Positions 1 to 8,873 are shown, numbered from the stretch's first letter. The stretch is DNA of 64,000 bases from Njordibacter sp028825405 (GCF_047730065.1 NZ_CP159829.1:2046001-2110000), one strand, 5' to 3'. The notes: a model not told the origin generated them from the letters alone. A program made the numbers and translations.

Positions 1-740
1 ATGCTGGCACTGACTAAGCGTATGTTTTCGAACACTTCTGGGGCTGGCGCTGCACCATGACGCTCATACAGCATATAAGAACCAGAGTGCATGATTAAAC
101 GCGCAGCGATTTCTGCATCATCAGTCACCACCAAACCACCTTCACCTGTATTCATGTGCTTGTAGGTTTGCAAACTAAAGGCTGCGACTTGGCCAAAATT
201 TCCTGACTTTATGCCATTCCAAGAAGCCCCCATGGTATGAGCACAATCTTCCAATACTTTGATACCCAACTCGTTGCATAGGGTCATCAGTTGCTGCATG
301 TTAGGAATGTGCCCACGCATTAATGACAAGAGTAAGATTTTAGCATTACTCGCCTCCGCCTTAGCCTTTAAGTCAGCTAAGTCGAGGTGATAATTCTCAT
401 CTATTTCAACTAACACGGGTTTGCCCCCAGCCGCATGAATCGCACCGGGCACAGGAGCTAGGGTGTAGGCATTAGTTAACACCTCATCACCCACTTGCAA
501 ACCCATAGCCCGCAGCGCAATGTGAATTCCATAGCCCCCAGAAGTGCACGCTAAGCAGTACTTGCGGCCTTGGTATTGAGCATACTCTTGCTCTAACATG
601 GCCGCATCAGACAGCTCATTTCCTACTGTATTGTAGCGGTGTAAACGACCTGAATCGAGTAACTCCATGACCCTTTGCTTGGCCTGTTCAGGGATCGCTT
701 CTTGCTGGGTGAAGGCTTTGGTAAACTGCAGTTTAGACAT
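1..740 (-). CDS. DegT/DnrJ/EryC1/StrS family aminotransferase, C-terminus cut by window edge
   Basis: The frame opens with ATG at 740 and is still open at base 1, so about 246 N-terminal residues of an expected 370-400 are visible. The family is made of PLP-dependent sugar aminotransferases acting on nucleotide-linked keto-sugars. Visible features are the cofactor region around ACTSGGYGIHIAL and the Schiff-base lysine in FSLQTYKHMNTGEGG near residue 200. No sugar gene is visible beside it inside the window, so the substrate is unknown. The next gene upstream is maeB, which is on the same strand and ends 215 bp away. Family call is firm and the exact product is not. Confidence 0.85.
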   Translation of the reverse strand, partial: MSKLQFTKAFTQQEAIPEQAKQRVMELLDSGRLHRYNTVGNELSDAAMLEQEYAQYQGRKYCLACTSGGYGIHIALRAMGLQVGDEVLTNAYTLAPVPGAIHAAGGKPVLVEIDENYHLDLADLKAKAEASNAKILLLSLMRGHIPNMQQLMTLCNELGIKVLEDCAHTMGASWNGIKSGNFGQVAAFSLQTYKHMNTGEGGLVVTDDAEIAARLIMHSGSYMLYERHGAAPAPEVFENIRLVSAS

Positions 741-899
741 GACTTACTTTCTCAATTTTCAATATCAGGCTAACGCCTCATATCCTATAAATTGCTGCAA
801 GACCTTGACACTAATTTACCCACAAAGGCCCAGCCACAAGGTCTATTGAAGCCCAAAACATAAGTTCCCATCAATGGCATAGGGGTCCTACCCAATCTA

Positions 900-922
900 G
901 CTTTAAGATTCACACTTAAAGC
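900..922 (-). other. 8-bp perfect hairpin between maeB and the DegT gene
   Basis: Arms GCTTTAAG (900-907) and CTTAAAGC (915-922) flank a 7-nt loop, starting 34 nt beyond the maeB stop. It could terminate or stabilise the maeB transcript. The minus-strand sequence after it has no run of T, so a classical intrinsic terminator is doubtful. Confidence 0.35.
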
Positions 923-955
923 GGGTTGAAGGACTTAGGCTCAGCAACTTAGAAT

Positions 956-3250
956 TTAGATACTACACGCGTTAGTTTCACAATGGTTTTGCACGTCAGC
1001 TGCTGTAATAGCGCTCATATTGAACATGCCTCTGCCCGTCACTGAGGGAATCACAATGTGCGCAGGCTTTGCCAAACCATGTACAAAAGGACCAATGAGT
1101 AGGGCATCCGTAAGAGAACGGATTAGTCCAAGAGTAATGTTAGCTGTATCTAAACTTGGCATGATTAGTAGGTTAGGTTGCCCAGTAAGTTTGGAGTTAG
1201 GTAAAATGGCTTGGCGTAACTCTTCATTCAGGGCGGTAAATGAATGCATTTCCCCTTCGATTTCGTCATTGGGATAGCGTTCGCGAAGGGTGGCTGAGGC
1301 GTGGCGCATTTTAGTGGCCTGACCATCGTTTGAGGTGCCAAAGTTAGAGTGTGACAAAAGAGCGACTTTAGGCTTAATGCCAAATTGACGCACAAACTCC
1401 ATGCTAGCTTCAGTGGTGGCGATGACTTCCTCTGCCGAGGGGTCTACTGTTAAAAAAGCATCGGCTAAGAACAATGGGCCACTAGGAAGCAATAACGCAC
1501 ACACAGTGGATACATGTGTATTGGGAGTCTTTGGACCAAGCACCTGAAATAGGGTCTTAAAGTGAGTATCAAAGCGTCCGACTTTTCCACAAATCATGCC
1601 ATGGGCTTCGTCAAGGTCCACCATTACTGATGCTAAAGCCGTTGGGTTATTACGCATTTCCTGTTTAGCTGTTGCTATAGAAACCCCTTTGCGCGCCACT
1701 TTCTTATGGTACTGCTGCCAATAACGGTCATGTAAATCACAATCTTTTGGATCAAAAACCTCCACTTCTTCGCCTAACTTAACTCGCAAACTCAGACGTT
1801 CAATGGTCTGCTGAATGACACTTTGGCGACCAATGAGAATGGGCTTAGCAACCGCTTCATCAATCATAGCCTGCATCGACATTAGTACATCTTCGTTCTC
1901 CCCTTCGGCATAAACAATACGCCGTTGAGGGCCTTGTTTGGCTTTTTCGATCATGGGTTGCATGAATAAACCCGCTTGGTTCACATAGCCTTGTAATTTA
2001 ATCCGGTAAGCGTCCAGGTCTTTAATTGGACGGGTTGCCACCCCACTTTCCATGGCCGCTTTGACAACAGCTAGGGGCACTTCTTCGATGAGACGCGGAT
2101 CAAAGGGCTTAGGGATTAGGTATTCAGGACCAAAGCGAAAGTCTTCACCCACATAAGCCGCGGCCACCACGTCCGTTACTTCTTTACAAGCAAGGTCGGC
2201 TATGGCTTTAACGCAAGCTTGCTTCATGGCTTCGTTGATCGTAGTAGCGCCACAATCTAGGGCGCCACGAAAGATAAACGGAAAACACAAAACATTGTTA
2301 ACTTGGTTAGGGTAGTCAGACCGACCCGTTGCAACAATGGCATCAGGTCGCACAGCCATCGCCAATTCTGGCATGATTTCTGGTGTTGGGTTGGCCATAG
2401 CTAAAATTAATGGCTTAGGGCCCATGGTGATGACCATGTCTTGTGTTAACACACCCGGTGCAGACAAGCCCATAAATAAATCAGCACCAACCATCGCGTC
2501 AGCTAAGGTGCGGTCGTCAGTTTCTCTGGCATACGCTTCTTTCCATTGGTTCATGCCATCGCCACGGCCTTTGTAAATCACGCCCAAACGATCTATCAAA
2601 CTAATGTTTGTGCGGGGTAGACCCATACTAACCAGCAAATCTAGACAAGCAATACTGGCCGCACCTGACCCAGATACCACCACTTTAATGTCTTCAATGT
2701 TCTTTTCGACGACTCTTAAACCATTATATATAGCCGCTGCAGCGACAATGGCTGTACCATGTTGGTCATCATGAAAGACTGGAATCTTCATGCGTTCACG
2801 CAGTTTTTGCTCAACCAAAAAACATTCTGGCGCTTTAATGTCTTCTAAGTTTATGCCGCCAAAGGTCGGTTCCAGTGCCGCAATAATATCCACCAGCTTG
2901 TCGACTTCATTTTCTTGGATTTCTATATCAAAGACGTCGATATTCGCAAATTTCTTAAATAGAACCGCCTTGCCTTCCATCACAGGTTTGGAGGCCAGTG
3001 GCCCAATATTCCCCAGACCTAAAACTGCCGTACCATTGGTGATTACGCCAACTAAATTGCCTCGCGCAGTCACCGCTGCAGCCATCGCCTCGTCTTCCAC
3101 AATAGCTTCACACGCATAGGCCACTCCAGGAGAATAAGCCCGCGCTAGATCGCGCTTATTAGCCAATGGTTTTGTGGGTTGAATACACAATTTACCGGGC
3201 GTTGGGTGAGTATGGTAGCGCATAGCGCTGTCTTTAAGAGACTCAGGCAT
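956..3250 (-). CDS. maeB: NADP-dependent malic enzyme with C-terminal phosphotransacetylase-like domain
   Basis: This enzyme decarboxylates malate oxidatively to pyruvate, giving NADPH and an outlet from the TCA cycle. At 764 residues it has the usual MaeB length. The malic domain spans about 1-430, including the N-terminal ARAYSPGVA segment, FHDDQHGTA near 160 and the dinucleotide-binding VVSGSGAASIACLD near 190. The phosphotransacetylase-like domain covers about 435-764 and in this family is thought to be regulatory. The gene stands alone, with a long AT-rich upstream region holding a palindrome at 3420-3438. In cells growing on C2/C3 units from acrylate or 3-hydroxypropionate it would supply pyruvate and NADPH; that link is inference. 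Confidence 0.95.
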   Translation of the reverse strand: MPESLKDSAMRYHTHPTPGKLCIQPTKPLANKRDLARAYSPGVAYACEAIVEDEAMAAAVTARGNLVGVITNGTAVLGLGNIGPLASKPVMEGKAVLFKKFANIDVFDIEIQENEVDKLVDIIAALEPTFGGINLEDIKAPECFLVEQKLRERMKIPVFHDDQHGTAIVAAAAIYNGLRVVEKNIEDIKVVVSGSGAASIACLDLLVSMGLPRTNISLIDRLGVIYKGRGDGMNQWKEAYARETDDRTLADAMVGADLFMGLSAPGVLTQDMVITMGPKPLILAMANPTPEIMPELAMAVRPDAIVATGRSDYPNQVNNVLCFPFIFRGALDCGATTINEAMKQACVKAIADLACKEVTDVVAAAYVGEDFRFGPEYLIPKPFDPRLIEEVPLAVVKAAMESGVATRPIKDLDAYRIKLQGYVNQAGLFMQPMIEKAKQGPQRRIVYAEGENEDVLMSMQAMIDEAVAKPILIGRQSVIQQTIERLSLRVKLGEEVEVFDPKDCDLHDRYWQQYHKKVARKGVSIATAKQEMRNNPTALASVMVDLDEAHGMICGKVGRFDTHFKTLFQVLGPKTPNTHVSTVCALLLPSGPLFLADAFLTVDPSAEEVIATTEASMEFVRQFGIKPKVALLSHSNFGTSNDGQATKMRHASATLRERYPNDEIEGEMHSFTALNEELRQAILPNSKLTGQPNLLIMPSLDTANITLGLIRSLTDALLIGPFVHGLAKPAHIVIPSVTGRGMFNMSAITAADVQNHCETNACSI

Positions 3251-3419
3251 GAAGTTTTCCTTAGGGTGCTTTGAAGCTGTTGCAGCTTGGGGGATTAAAA
3301 GAAACTAAGACTAACGTATAACGAGCAAAATCAAAAGTAGTCTTTGTTAATAAACACTATTTGTAATAATACTACAAAATTTTTATAAATAATCTCAATT
3401 TTAACCATAATAAACTATT

Positions 3420-3438
3420 TATGTAATTTTTTTACATA
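3420..3438. promoter_or_regulatory. Palindrome in the maeB upstream region, possible operator
   Basis: TATGTAA (3420-3426) and TTACATA (3432-3438) are separated by five T residues, a 19-bp symmetrical site of the size bound by dimeric regulators. It lies about 170 bp upstream of the maeB start. The regulator cannot be named from the site alone, and the surrounding sequence is AT-rich, so chance symmetry is possible. Confidence 0.35.
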
Positions 3439-3716
3439 ATACACACAAGATTAACTTGGTCTTGCTAGCCCTTGGAGAACAATTTACCTTTAACCCACTT
3501 AGCCTTACCAATACTATGAAGTCGCGCGGATAAAATAAAAGCCTAGACTAATTAACGAGGCTTAGTATCTAAGTAAAGTTCTAAACATTAACTCATCAAT
3601 TAGCTTTTCAGAATACGCTCTTCTTTAAATGACCTTTCTCATCAACTATATCAGTATAAAGATTCGCGCACACCTTGGGGATTGATCCACAATAAGTAGC
3701 ATATTTAGTCCGATGG

Positions 3717-3768
3717 TGGGTTTTATTTGAACTTTGCTCCAAGGCAAAGACAGCACACACAAAACCCA
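3717..3768 (-). terminator. Nested inverted repeat after the long transporter operon
   Basis: Outer arms TGGGTTTT (3717-3724) and AAAACCCA (3761-3768) enclose inner arms CTTTGC (3732-3737) and GCAAAG (3744-3749). It lies 90 bp beyond the stop of the last operon gene on the minus strand. It may end that operon, but no clear T tract follows. Confidence 0.35.
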
Positions 3769-3857
3769 ACACCAGTGACTAACTGACTTAACTTTTCATA
3801 TATTAACGTGGTACGTAATATCTAAAACCTACGCTAAGCAGACACCCTAACAATTAT

Positions 3858-4307
3858 TTAATCATGCTCTTTGCTGGGCATCCTTGAGTGATCTTGCATA
3901 CTATTTTCATGCAATGTTTTGTGTGGTTTGGACTTATCATGAGTACCAACCACTAGAGGTTCATGCACTCTATCAGCGAAGGGGGTCAAAATATTGTAAA
4001 CCAACCGCCATTGTCCTACCATTTCTAATTCCAAAATAAACTCATACTGACCTGCTAAACCCACAACTGGCGACACCATAATTTGTCTCATATTATGAGC
4101 CATAGGCATGGAAGGCATATCTGCACTAACACTCATACTAGCATTACTGACAGGCTCGTTATGGGACAATAGCTTCACCTGGCAGGTATATGCTAGTAAC
4201 TGTTTATGGGGCATACAATGAGTCTGAGTTTCAGCCATATTAGCCTGCGCAATTGAGGGAAGTAGGGTTAAAGTTATCGCCCATGCATAAATGATGCTAT
4301 TTTTCAT
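3858..4307 (-). CDS. YtkA/FixH-like periplasmic protein, last gene of the transporter operon
   Basis: This is a 149-residue protein with a signal peptide ending near AQA (about residue 22) and a single immunoglobulin-like domain. The Met-rich MPSMPMAHNM segment is typical of YtkA-like proteins, and the C-terminus is rich in His and Asp. The gene begins 2 nt after the stop of the upstream ATPase gene, so it is almost certainly co-transcribed. Related proteins are often linked to copper handling or electron-transport assembly, but no metal enzyme is encoded nearby. Its job here is unknown; a periplasmic accessory role is a guess from context. Confidence 0.65.
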   Translation of the reverse strand: MKNSIIYAWAITLTLLPSIAQANMAETQTHCMPHKQLLAYTCQVKLLSHNEPVSNASMSVSADMPSMPMAHNMRQIMVSPVVGLAGQYEFILELEMVGQWRLVYNILTPFADRVHEPLVVGTHDKSKPHKTLHENSMQDHSRMPSKEHD

Positions 4308-4309
4308 TA

Positions 4310-4948
4310 TTATTTTCCTGACTCAAGGTAGCCATTATTAATTATTTTATGTTGTTCAATCAATGTGTCATTGGCTGCTAAATACTCACCCATAATCAAG
4401 ACCCCCACTCCTTTTCTCTGAAGATCAATCAACACCTGCCAAACCTGCTCTTTAGGGCCATCTGACAGGCCCATTAATGGCTCGTCAGCCAAGAGGTATC
4501 GAGGGTTGGTCAGCATTGCTCTAGCGATTGCAAGCATTTGTGCCTGACCACCACTCAAAACATAGGCCGGCTTATCCAGTAGCGGTGAGAGTTGTGGAAA
4601 ATACTCTAGTGCTGTTTCAATGTTGCCCGCAACACCTGCAACATGGAGGCCAAACTGGAGGTTTTCTCGAGTGGATAGACGCCCAAATAATTGTCTGCCT
4701 TCTGGCACAAGTACTACTCCCGCCTGCAGCAAGCGAGCTGGAGTGCGTCGATGCATTGGGTGCTGATCAAGCCAAACTTTACCCTTTGAAGGCACTGCTC
4801 CAATAATGGCTTTGAGAAGACTAGATTTACCTGCACCATGGTGCCCTTCAATCACATTAATTGTGCCCTCATCTATGCATAGGTCCAACGCATTTAAGGC
4901 CACAAGAGCACCATATTGGACTGTTATTTGGTCAAGTTTTAACATCAA
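4310..4948 (-). CDS. HAAT-family ABC transporter ATPase, LivF-like (second module)
   Basis: This 212-residue protein is shorter than the usual LivF length of about 235. The Walker A loop reads GHHGAGKSS near residue 36 instead of the common GPNGAGKTT. The signature LSGGQAQMLAIARA and a Walker B ending LADEP are present. The usual VEQN segment at the switch region is replaced by MGEYL. It overlaps the end of its partner ATPase gene by 17 bp. It would pair with the 4932-5585 product to drive the permeases at 5578-7377. The substrate is unknown. Confidence 0.85.
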   Translation of the reverse strand: MMLKLDQITVQYGALVALNALDLCIDEGTINVIEGHHGAGKSSLLKAIIGAVPSKGKVWLDQHPMHRRTPARLLQAGVVLVPEGRQLFGRLSTRENLQFGLHVAGVAGNIETALEYFPQLSPLLDKPAYVLSGGQAQMLAIARAMLTNPRYLLADEPLMGLSDGPKEQVWQVLIDLQRKGVGVLIMGEYLAANDTLIEQHKIINNGYLESGK

Positions 4949-5585
4949 TTTCTCTCTTGACTAGTCCCCGATTAGGTTGCATTTCAAATACAGAATCAGT
5001 AACCATTGCCATAAAATCTAGCCTGTGTTCTACCACCACCAAAGCCATTTTTTGACCCAATTGTTGCTTTAAAAACATACTAAATTGATCTAATTCCTCA
5101 ATTGTTAAGCCCGCTGACGGCTCATCTAAAAATAGCACATCTGGATTGACTGCAAGAGCTCTTATGACTTCAGCCTTGCGCAACAAAGGTAGAGGAATTT
5201 CATCTGGGAACAGATGCAAACTGGCCTCTAAACCGCCTAGTTTTATTAGCTTGGTTAATCTAATTTTTGATTCAGGCATCCTAGCCGCTAACAATAGTTG
5301 CTCTTCTAGATTGGCGGTTTTTAAGAAGCGAGTCGATTGAAAAGTTCTCTGAATACCTGCGAGGGCGAAGGCCCAAGCAGGTCGATCAGTTAATATTTGT
5401 TGATTAATTTGAATATGACCTGAGTCAGGTGTCAAAAAGCCTGTAGCAATATTAATTAAGGTCGACTTACCCACTCCATTAGCACCCGTAATTCCAAGGC
5501 GCTGACCAGACTTTAAGGTGAGGGATATGTCTGTTAATACATCAACCCCACCGAAAGACTTGCCGATATTTTGCAGACTATAGAT
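4932..5585 (-). CDS. HAAT-family ABC ATPase, LivG-like, degenerate signature and AUC start
   Basis: The frame has a stop at 5609-5607 and no ATG, GTG or TTG before the GTG at 5474, which lies inside Walker A. Reading from ATC at 5585 gives IYSLQNIGKSFGG, matching residue for residue the start MLEVRNLVKHFGG of the LivG-like protein at 8109-8873. GGAGA lies 7 nt upstream of this codon. From there the protein has 217 residues. Walker A (GANGVGKST), the Q-loop segment (RTFQ), Walker B (LFLDEP) and the switch His (VVEHRLD) are kept. The LSxGQ signature is lost: the segment reads PLPLLRKAEVIRAL. It overlaps the permease end by 8 bp. Confidence 0.8.
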   Translation of the reverse strand: MYSLQNIGKSFGGVDVLTDISLTLKSGQRLGITGANGVGKSTLINIATGFLTPDSGHIQINQQILTDRPAWAFALAGIQRTFQSTRFLKTANLEEQLLLAARMPESKIRLTKLIKLGGLEASLHLFPDEIPLPLLRKAEVIRALAVNPDVLFLDEPSAGLTIEELDQFSMFLKQQLGQKMALVVVEHRLDFMAMVTDSVFEMQPNRGLVKREIDVKT

Positions 5586-6477
5586 AGCGTTTTCTCCAGC
5601 GACTTTTCAAGCGAGACACCAACCTTGGGCTAACAATACCTTCAGGTCGAAACACCAGCAACAACGCCACCAGACCACCAAATATAATCATCCGGTAGGC
5701 CGCCAGTTGGCGGATACTTTCCAACAAACCAATGTCTAAAACAACTCCTAACAGTGGACCAATGGCCGAACCACAGCCACCAATAATGGCATAGGCTAAG
5801 CCATGTATTCCTAGCATGACACCAAACATCGCTGGCTCAATATGGGTATTAAAGAGTGCAAATAAGCCACCACCAAAGCCAGCCACAGCACCAGAGAAGG
5901 CAATAAAGCTAAGTCGATAGTAAGTAGGATTGAGGCCCTGAGACTGAGCTAGAACTGGATCATCACCAACCATACGTGCCCCTAACATAATAGGGCTGCG
6001 TTCCAGACTAAAGAGTACTATGAGTAATATTATCAAACACGTTACTGCCAATAATAAAAAATCAGTCACCGCATAATTATTTTCAAAAATCCAGCGGATG
6101 TTAGAGAACCCTTCAGGGCCATCAGGGCCGATAATACGTCCGTCAATATTTTGGGCAAAACGAATGTGCAATAAAGAAAAACGCAGTAATTCTGCAAAGC
6201 AAAGGGTGCTAATAGCAAAGTAAATGCCTGACAACCTTATAGTGAGCAGCCCTAACAACAGAGCAAAGCTCGCTCCTCCTATCGCACCAGCCAATAGTCC
6301 CCAAAAAATATGAACGCCCGCCAAAGCCGTTGCAGAAGCTGTAATATAAGCCCCAATACCAAAAAAAGCCTGTTGTCCAAAAGAGACCTCCCCAACCACT
6401 AACACCAAATAAGCAGAAAGAGCCAAAAATGCAATGAGTGTCATATTAGTCAATACAGAGGCAAGGTAAATATCCAT
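5578..6477 (-). CDS. HAAT-family ABC permease, LivM-like (second module)
   Basis: A 299-residue inner-membrane protein with about eight to ten hydrophobic segments and the LivM pattern VGEVSFGQQAFFGIGAYI near the N-terminus. The typical transmembrane pattern FGGGLFALFNTHIEP is near residue 200, and the C-terminal segment GLVALLLVFRPEGIV precedes a basic tail. It starts 3 nt after the LivH-like gene ends and overlaps the downstream ATPase gene. With that partner it would form a second translocation pore fed by the single binding protein at 10809-12068, unless a binding protein is encoded elsewhere. Confidence 0.9.
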   Translation of the reverse strand: MDIYLASVLTNMTLIAFLALSAYLVLVVGEVSFGQQAFFGIGAYITASATALAGVHIFWGLLAGAIGGASFALLLGLLTIRLSGIYFAISTLCFAELLRFSLLHIRFAQNIDGRIIGPDGPEGFSNIRWIFENNYAVTDFLLLAVTCLIILLIVLFSLERSPIMLGARMVGDDPVLAQSQGLNPTYYRLSFIAFSGAVAGFGGGLFALFNTHIEPAMFGVMLGIHGLAYAIIGGCGSAIGPLLGVVLDIGLLESIRQLAAYRMIIFGGLVALLLVFRPEGIVSPRLVSRLKSRWRKRYL

Positions 6478-6480
6478 AGC

Positions 6481-7377
6481 TTAAACCCGTTCCTGAGCTA
6501 AGCTATCAGTACGATAAATTTTAACGCCCATCAGGCCGCCAGGTCTTATAATCAACACCAGAAAAACCATCCCAAAGGTCACCATGTCCCGAAATTCAGC
6601 ACCCAGTGCAGCCCCAGCATGGGTTTCGACAAGACCTAATATAAGCCCGCCAAGTACAGCTCCAACTAGTGAACCCACTCCGCCAATAATCATAGCCACC
6701 AGACCTTTAAAGGTGCTCCATAAGCCAAATAAAGGGGTCACATAACCATCTGCAGATAAAATCATGAAGGCGGCTAAGCCGCCTAAAATTCCTGCCACCA
6801 AAAAGATTGTAAATCCCAACCAAGGCACCGGAGCACCCAACAGGTGAGCTGTTTCTGAGCTATCAGCTGTGGCCCGAACCAAAAGTCCAAAACGAGTTTT
6901 GTAAAGCAGCAAATACAGCAAGAGGATGCTAACTAAAGCTATAGCAAAGTGCAGCAGTTGATCTCCCCGCACAAAGAGCTCTCCCCACCAAAAATTTGGC
7001 ACCTCAATGCCCTGAAATGCGTGTGTTCTTTGGGGTAATAGTTGGGAAGAAATTTCATCTAGTTGCATCCATACTGCAAAACTGGCAACCATCGCCGTGA
7101 CATCACCTTGGCGTTTGCCATGCGGCGCAAAGCACAGACGTTCCACATAGGATGAGGCTAGGGCTGCTCCCACTATAGTCACTAAGAACAAACCCCAGGC
7201 ACCCCAGCCCAGAATGGGCTCTAGGTAAATGGCTAGCGAAGCGCCAAAGAGTAAACAAGCACCAAAGGCAAGGTTGATTCGACGCATGACTCCAAACACT
7301 AGAGCGAAACTAAGCCCCAAAAGTGCATAGGTAGAACCCATCATCAGGCCATCGATACTTGTTTGTAGCATATCCAT
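6481..7377 (-). CDS. HAAT-family ABC permease, LivH-like (second module)
   Basis: A 298-residue membrane protein with the LivH hallmark start MLQTSIDGLMMGSTYALLGL, an ALVFGVMRRINLAFG segment, GLVAMIIGGVGSLVGAVLGG near residue 235 and the closing LIIRPGGLMG. It begins 18 nt after the first module's LivF-like gene, which shows that the two transporter sets are arranged head to tail in one transcription unit. The equivalent first-module protein (9788-10675) is clearly related but divergent, so this is an old duplication or acquisition rather than a recent copy. Confidence 0.9.
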   Translation of the reverse strand: MDMLQTSIDGLMMGSTYALLGLSFALVFGVMRRINLAFGACLLFGASLAIYLEPILGWGAWGLFLVTIVGAALASSYVERLCFAPHGKRQGDVTAMVASFAVWMQLDEISSQLLPQRTHAFQGIEVPNFWWGELFVRGDQLLHFAIALVSILLLYLLLYKTRFGLLVRATADSSETAHLLGAPVPWLGFTIFLVAGILGGLAAFMILSADGYVTPLFGLWSTFKGLVAMIIGGVGSLVGAVLGGLILGLVETHAGAALGAEFRDMVTFGMVFLVLIIRPGGLMGVKIYRTDSLAQERV

Positions 7378-7395
7378 CTGAACCTACCCTATATG

Positions 7396-8109
7396 TTAGC
7401 CACCACCAAGGTACGCCCGCTTAATAATGTCGTCATCTTTTAGCTGGTCAGGAGTGCCACTGAAAGTCACCTTACCCTGATCAAGTAGGTAGAAATAATC
7501 TGCTACCTGCAGAGCTTTAGTAGCATTTTGTTCCACCAAAAGAATGGACATACCGTCGTCATTGAGCTGCTTAATTATGGCAAAAATTTCATCAACAATG
7601 AGTGGTGACAAACCCACTGAAGGTTCATCCATTAACAATATACTTGGCCGTGACATTAATGCTCGTGCCAGAGCCAGCATCTGCTGCTCTCCTCCAGAGA
7701 GGTTGCCCGCTGGCTGATCATGACGTGCTTTAAGAATAGGAAAGCGGTCATACATCTTGTCGATGTCATCACTAACTTGAGCTGACATCGCTCGACTTTG
7801 GGAAAAGGCACCAGCAAGAAGGTTTTCGGATACTGTCAGATCAGCAAATACTAAGCGATTCTCTGGCACCAATGCCAAACCTTTACGCAGTATTTTTGGT
7901 GCTCCAAGGCCCATCAAATTTTGGTCAAGCAAGCTAACTTTGCCAGTATCTGGAGCTAAAATTCCAGCCAGAGTGAACATAAGGGTAGTTTTACCCGCAC
8001 CATTGGGGCCGAGAATACAAGTCACTGCACCTTTCTTAGCCTCCAACGAAACCCCTTTCAAAGCCTTAATGAGCCCATACGAAGTAACCAAGTTGTTTAC
8101 GCTCAACAT
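7396..8109 (-). CDS. HAAT-family ABC ATPase, LivF-like (first module)
   Basis: A 237-residue ATPase with all standard motifs: Walker A GPNGAGKTT near 34, signature LSGGEQQMLALARA near 135, Walker B ILLMDEP and the LivF-type LLVEQN. The C-terminus KRAYLGGG is typical of LivF proteins. Its ATG overlaps the preceding stop as TAATG, indicating translational coupling with the LivG-like gene. It energises import with the 8109-8873 product. Unlike the second-module pair it looks fully competent. Confidence 0.92.
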   Translation of the reverse strand: MLSVNNLVTSYGLIKALKGVSLEAKKGAVTCILGPNGAGKTTLMFTLAGILAPDTGKVSLLDQNLMGLGAPKILRKGLALVPENRLVFADLTVSENLLAGAFSQSRAMSAQVSDDIDKMYDRFPILKARHDQPAGNLSGGEQQMLALARALMSRPSILLMDEPSVGLSPLIVDEIFAIIKQLNDDGMSILLVEQNATKALQVADYFYLLDQGKVTFSGTPDQLKDDDIIKRAYLGGG

Positions 8110-8873
8110 TAGCTCACTCCTCCATGGGCATTTTCTGCCGACCCAAAATAAGCCTCTTGCACTAGTTTGTTATTCTGAATTTCAATTGGAGTACCCTGGG
8201 CTATAGGCTTACCAAAGTTTAATACTGTAATACGATCAGTCACATTCATCACCAATTCCATCACATGTTCCACGAGTAATACAGTCATACCCATTTTCTT
8301 CATAGCCAATACTCGCTGACAAAGGTCTTTGATCTCAGTAGAATTCATGCCTGCTGCTGGCTCGTCCAAGAGAATGAGCTTAGGTTTGGAGGCCATTGCT
8401 CGGGCCAGTTCTAAGCGCCGTTGTTCCCCAAAGGCAAGATTGCCAGCAAGATGATCAGCTTTATCGCCTAAGCCCGAGAACTCTAATAATTTCTGTATTT
8501 CCTGCCGGCGGGCTGGTGAGCGACCAAACCAATTAGAGACCCGACCCTGTTCATGGCCGGGTTGATCACGCCAGGCCACCCATAAATTCTGCCAGACCGT
8601 CAAATCACTAAACAAGCGTATGTTCTGAAAAGTACGAGCCACTCCCGCGTCTACCCGGTTATGGGGAGCGATGGCTCCTAGATCAATACCATCCAACAGA
8701 ATTTCCCCATCGGTGGGTGCAAATACACCACAAACTAAGTTCACAGTAGTACTTTTGCCAGAACCATTGGGTCCAATAAGGCCAAACACTTCACCTTGTT
8801 GAATTTTAAAGTCAAGCCCATCTACGGCCCGTACGCCACCAAAATGCTTAACTAAGTTGCGTACTTCAAGCAT
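8109..8873 (-). CDS. HAAT-family ABC ATPase, LivG-like (first module)
   Basis: A 254-residue ATPase with Walker A GPNGSGKST, Q-loop segment ARTFQNIRLF, LivG-type signature LAFGEQRRLELARA, Walker B LILLDEP and switch His in LLVEHVMELV. The length and the start MLEVRNLVKHFGG are normal for LivG. Its start overlaps the LivM-like stop by 8 bp. This protein is the internal reference that shows what is missing in the second-module LivG-like ATPase at 4932-5585. Confidence 0.92.
   Translation of the reverse strand: MLEVRNLVKHFGGVRAVDGLDFKIQQGEVFGLIGPNGSGKSTTVNLVCGVFAPTDGEILLDGIDLGAIAPHNRVDAGVARTFQNIRLFSDLTVWQNLWVAWRDQPGHEQGRVSNWFGRSPARRQEIQKLLEFSGLGDKADHLAGNLAFGEQRRLELARAMASKPKLILLDEPAAGMNSTEIKDLCQRVLAMKKMGMTVLLVEHVMELVMNVTDRITVLNFGKPIAQGTPIEIQNNKLVQEAYFGSAENAHGGVS

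Larger units (their letters stand above)
3251..3857. other. 607-bp intergenic region upstream of maeB
   Basis: The half nearest maeB is very AT-rich and probably holds the maeB promoter, including the TATGTAA/TTACATA palindrome at 3420-3438. The far half holds a nested inverted repeat at 3717-3768, just past the stop of the preceding gene. I see no open frame with coding character and no RNA gene here. Confidence 0.5.
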
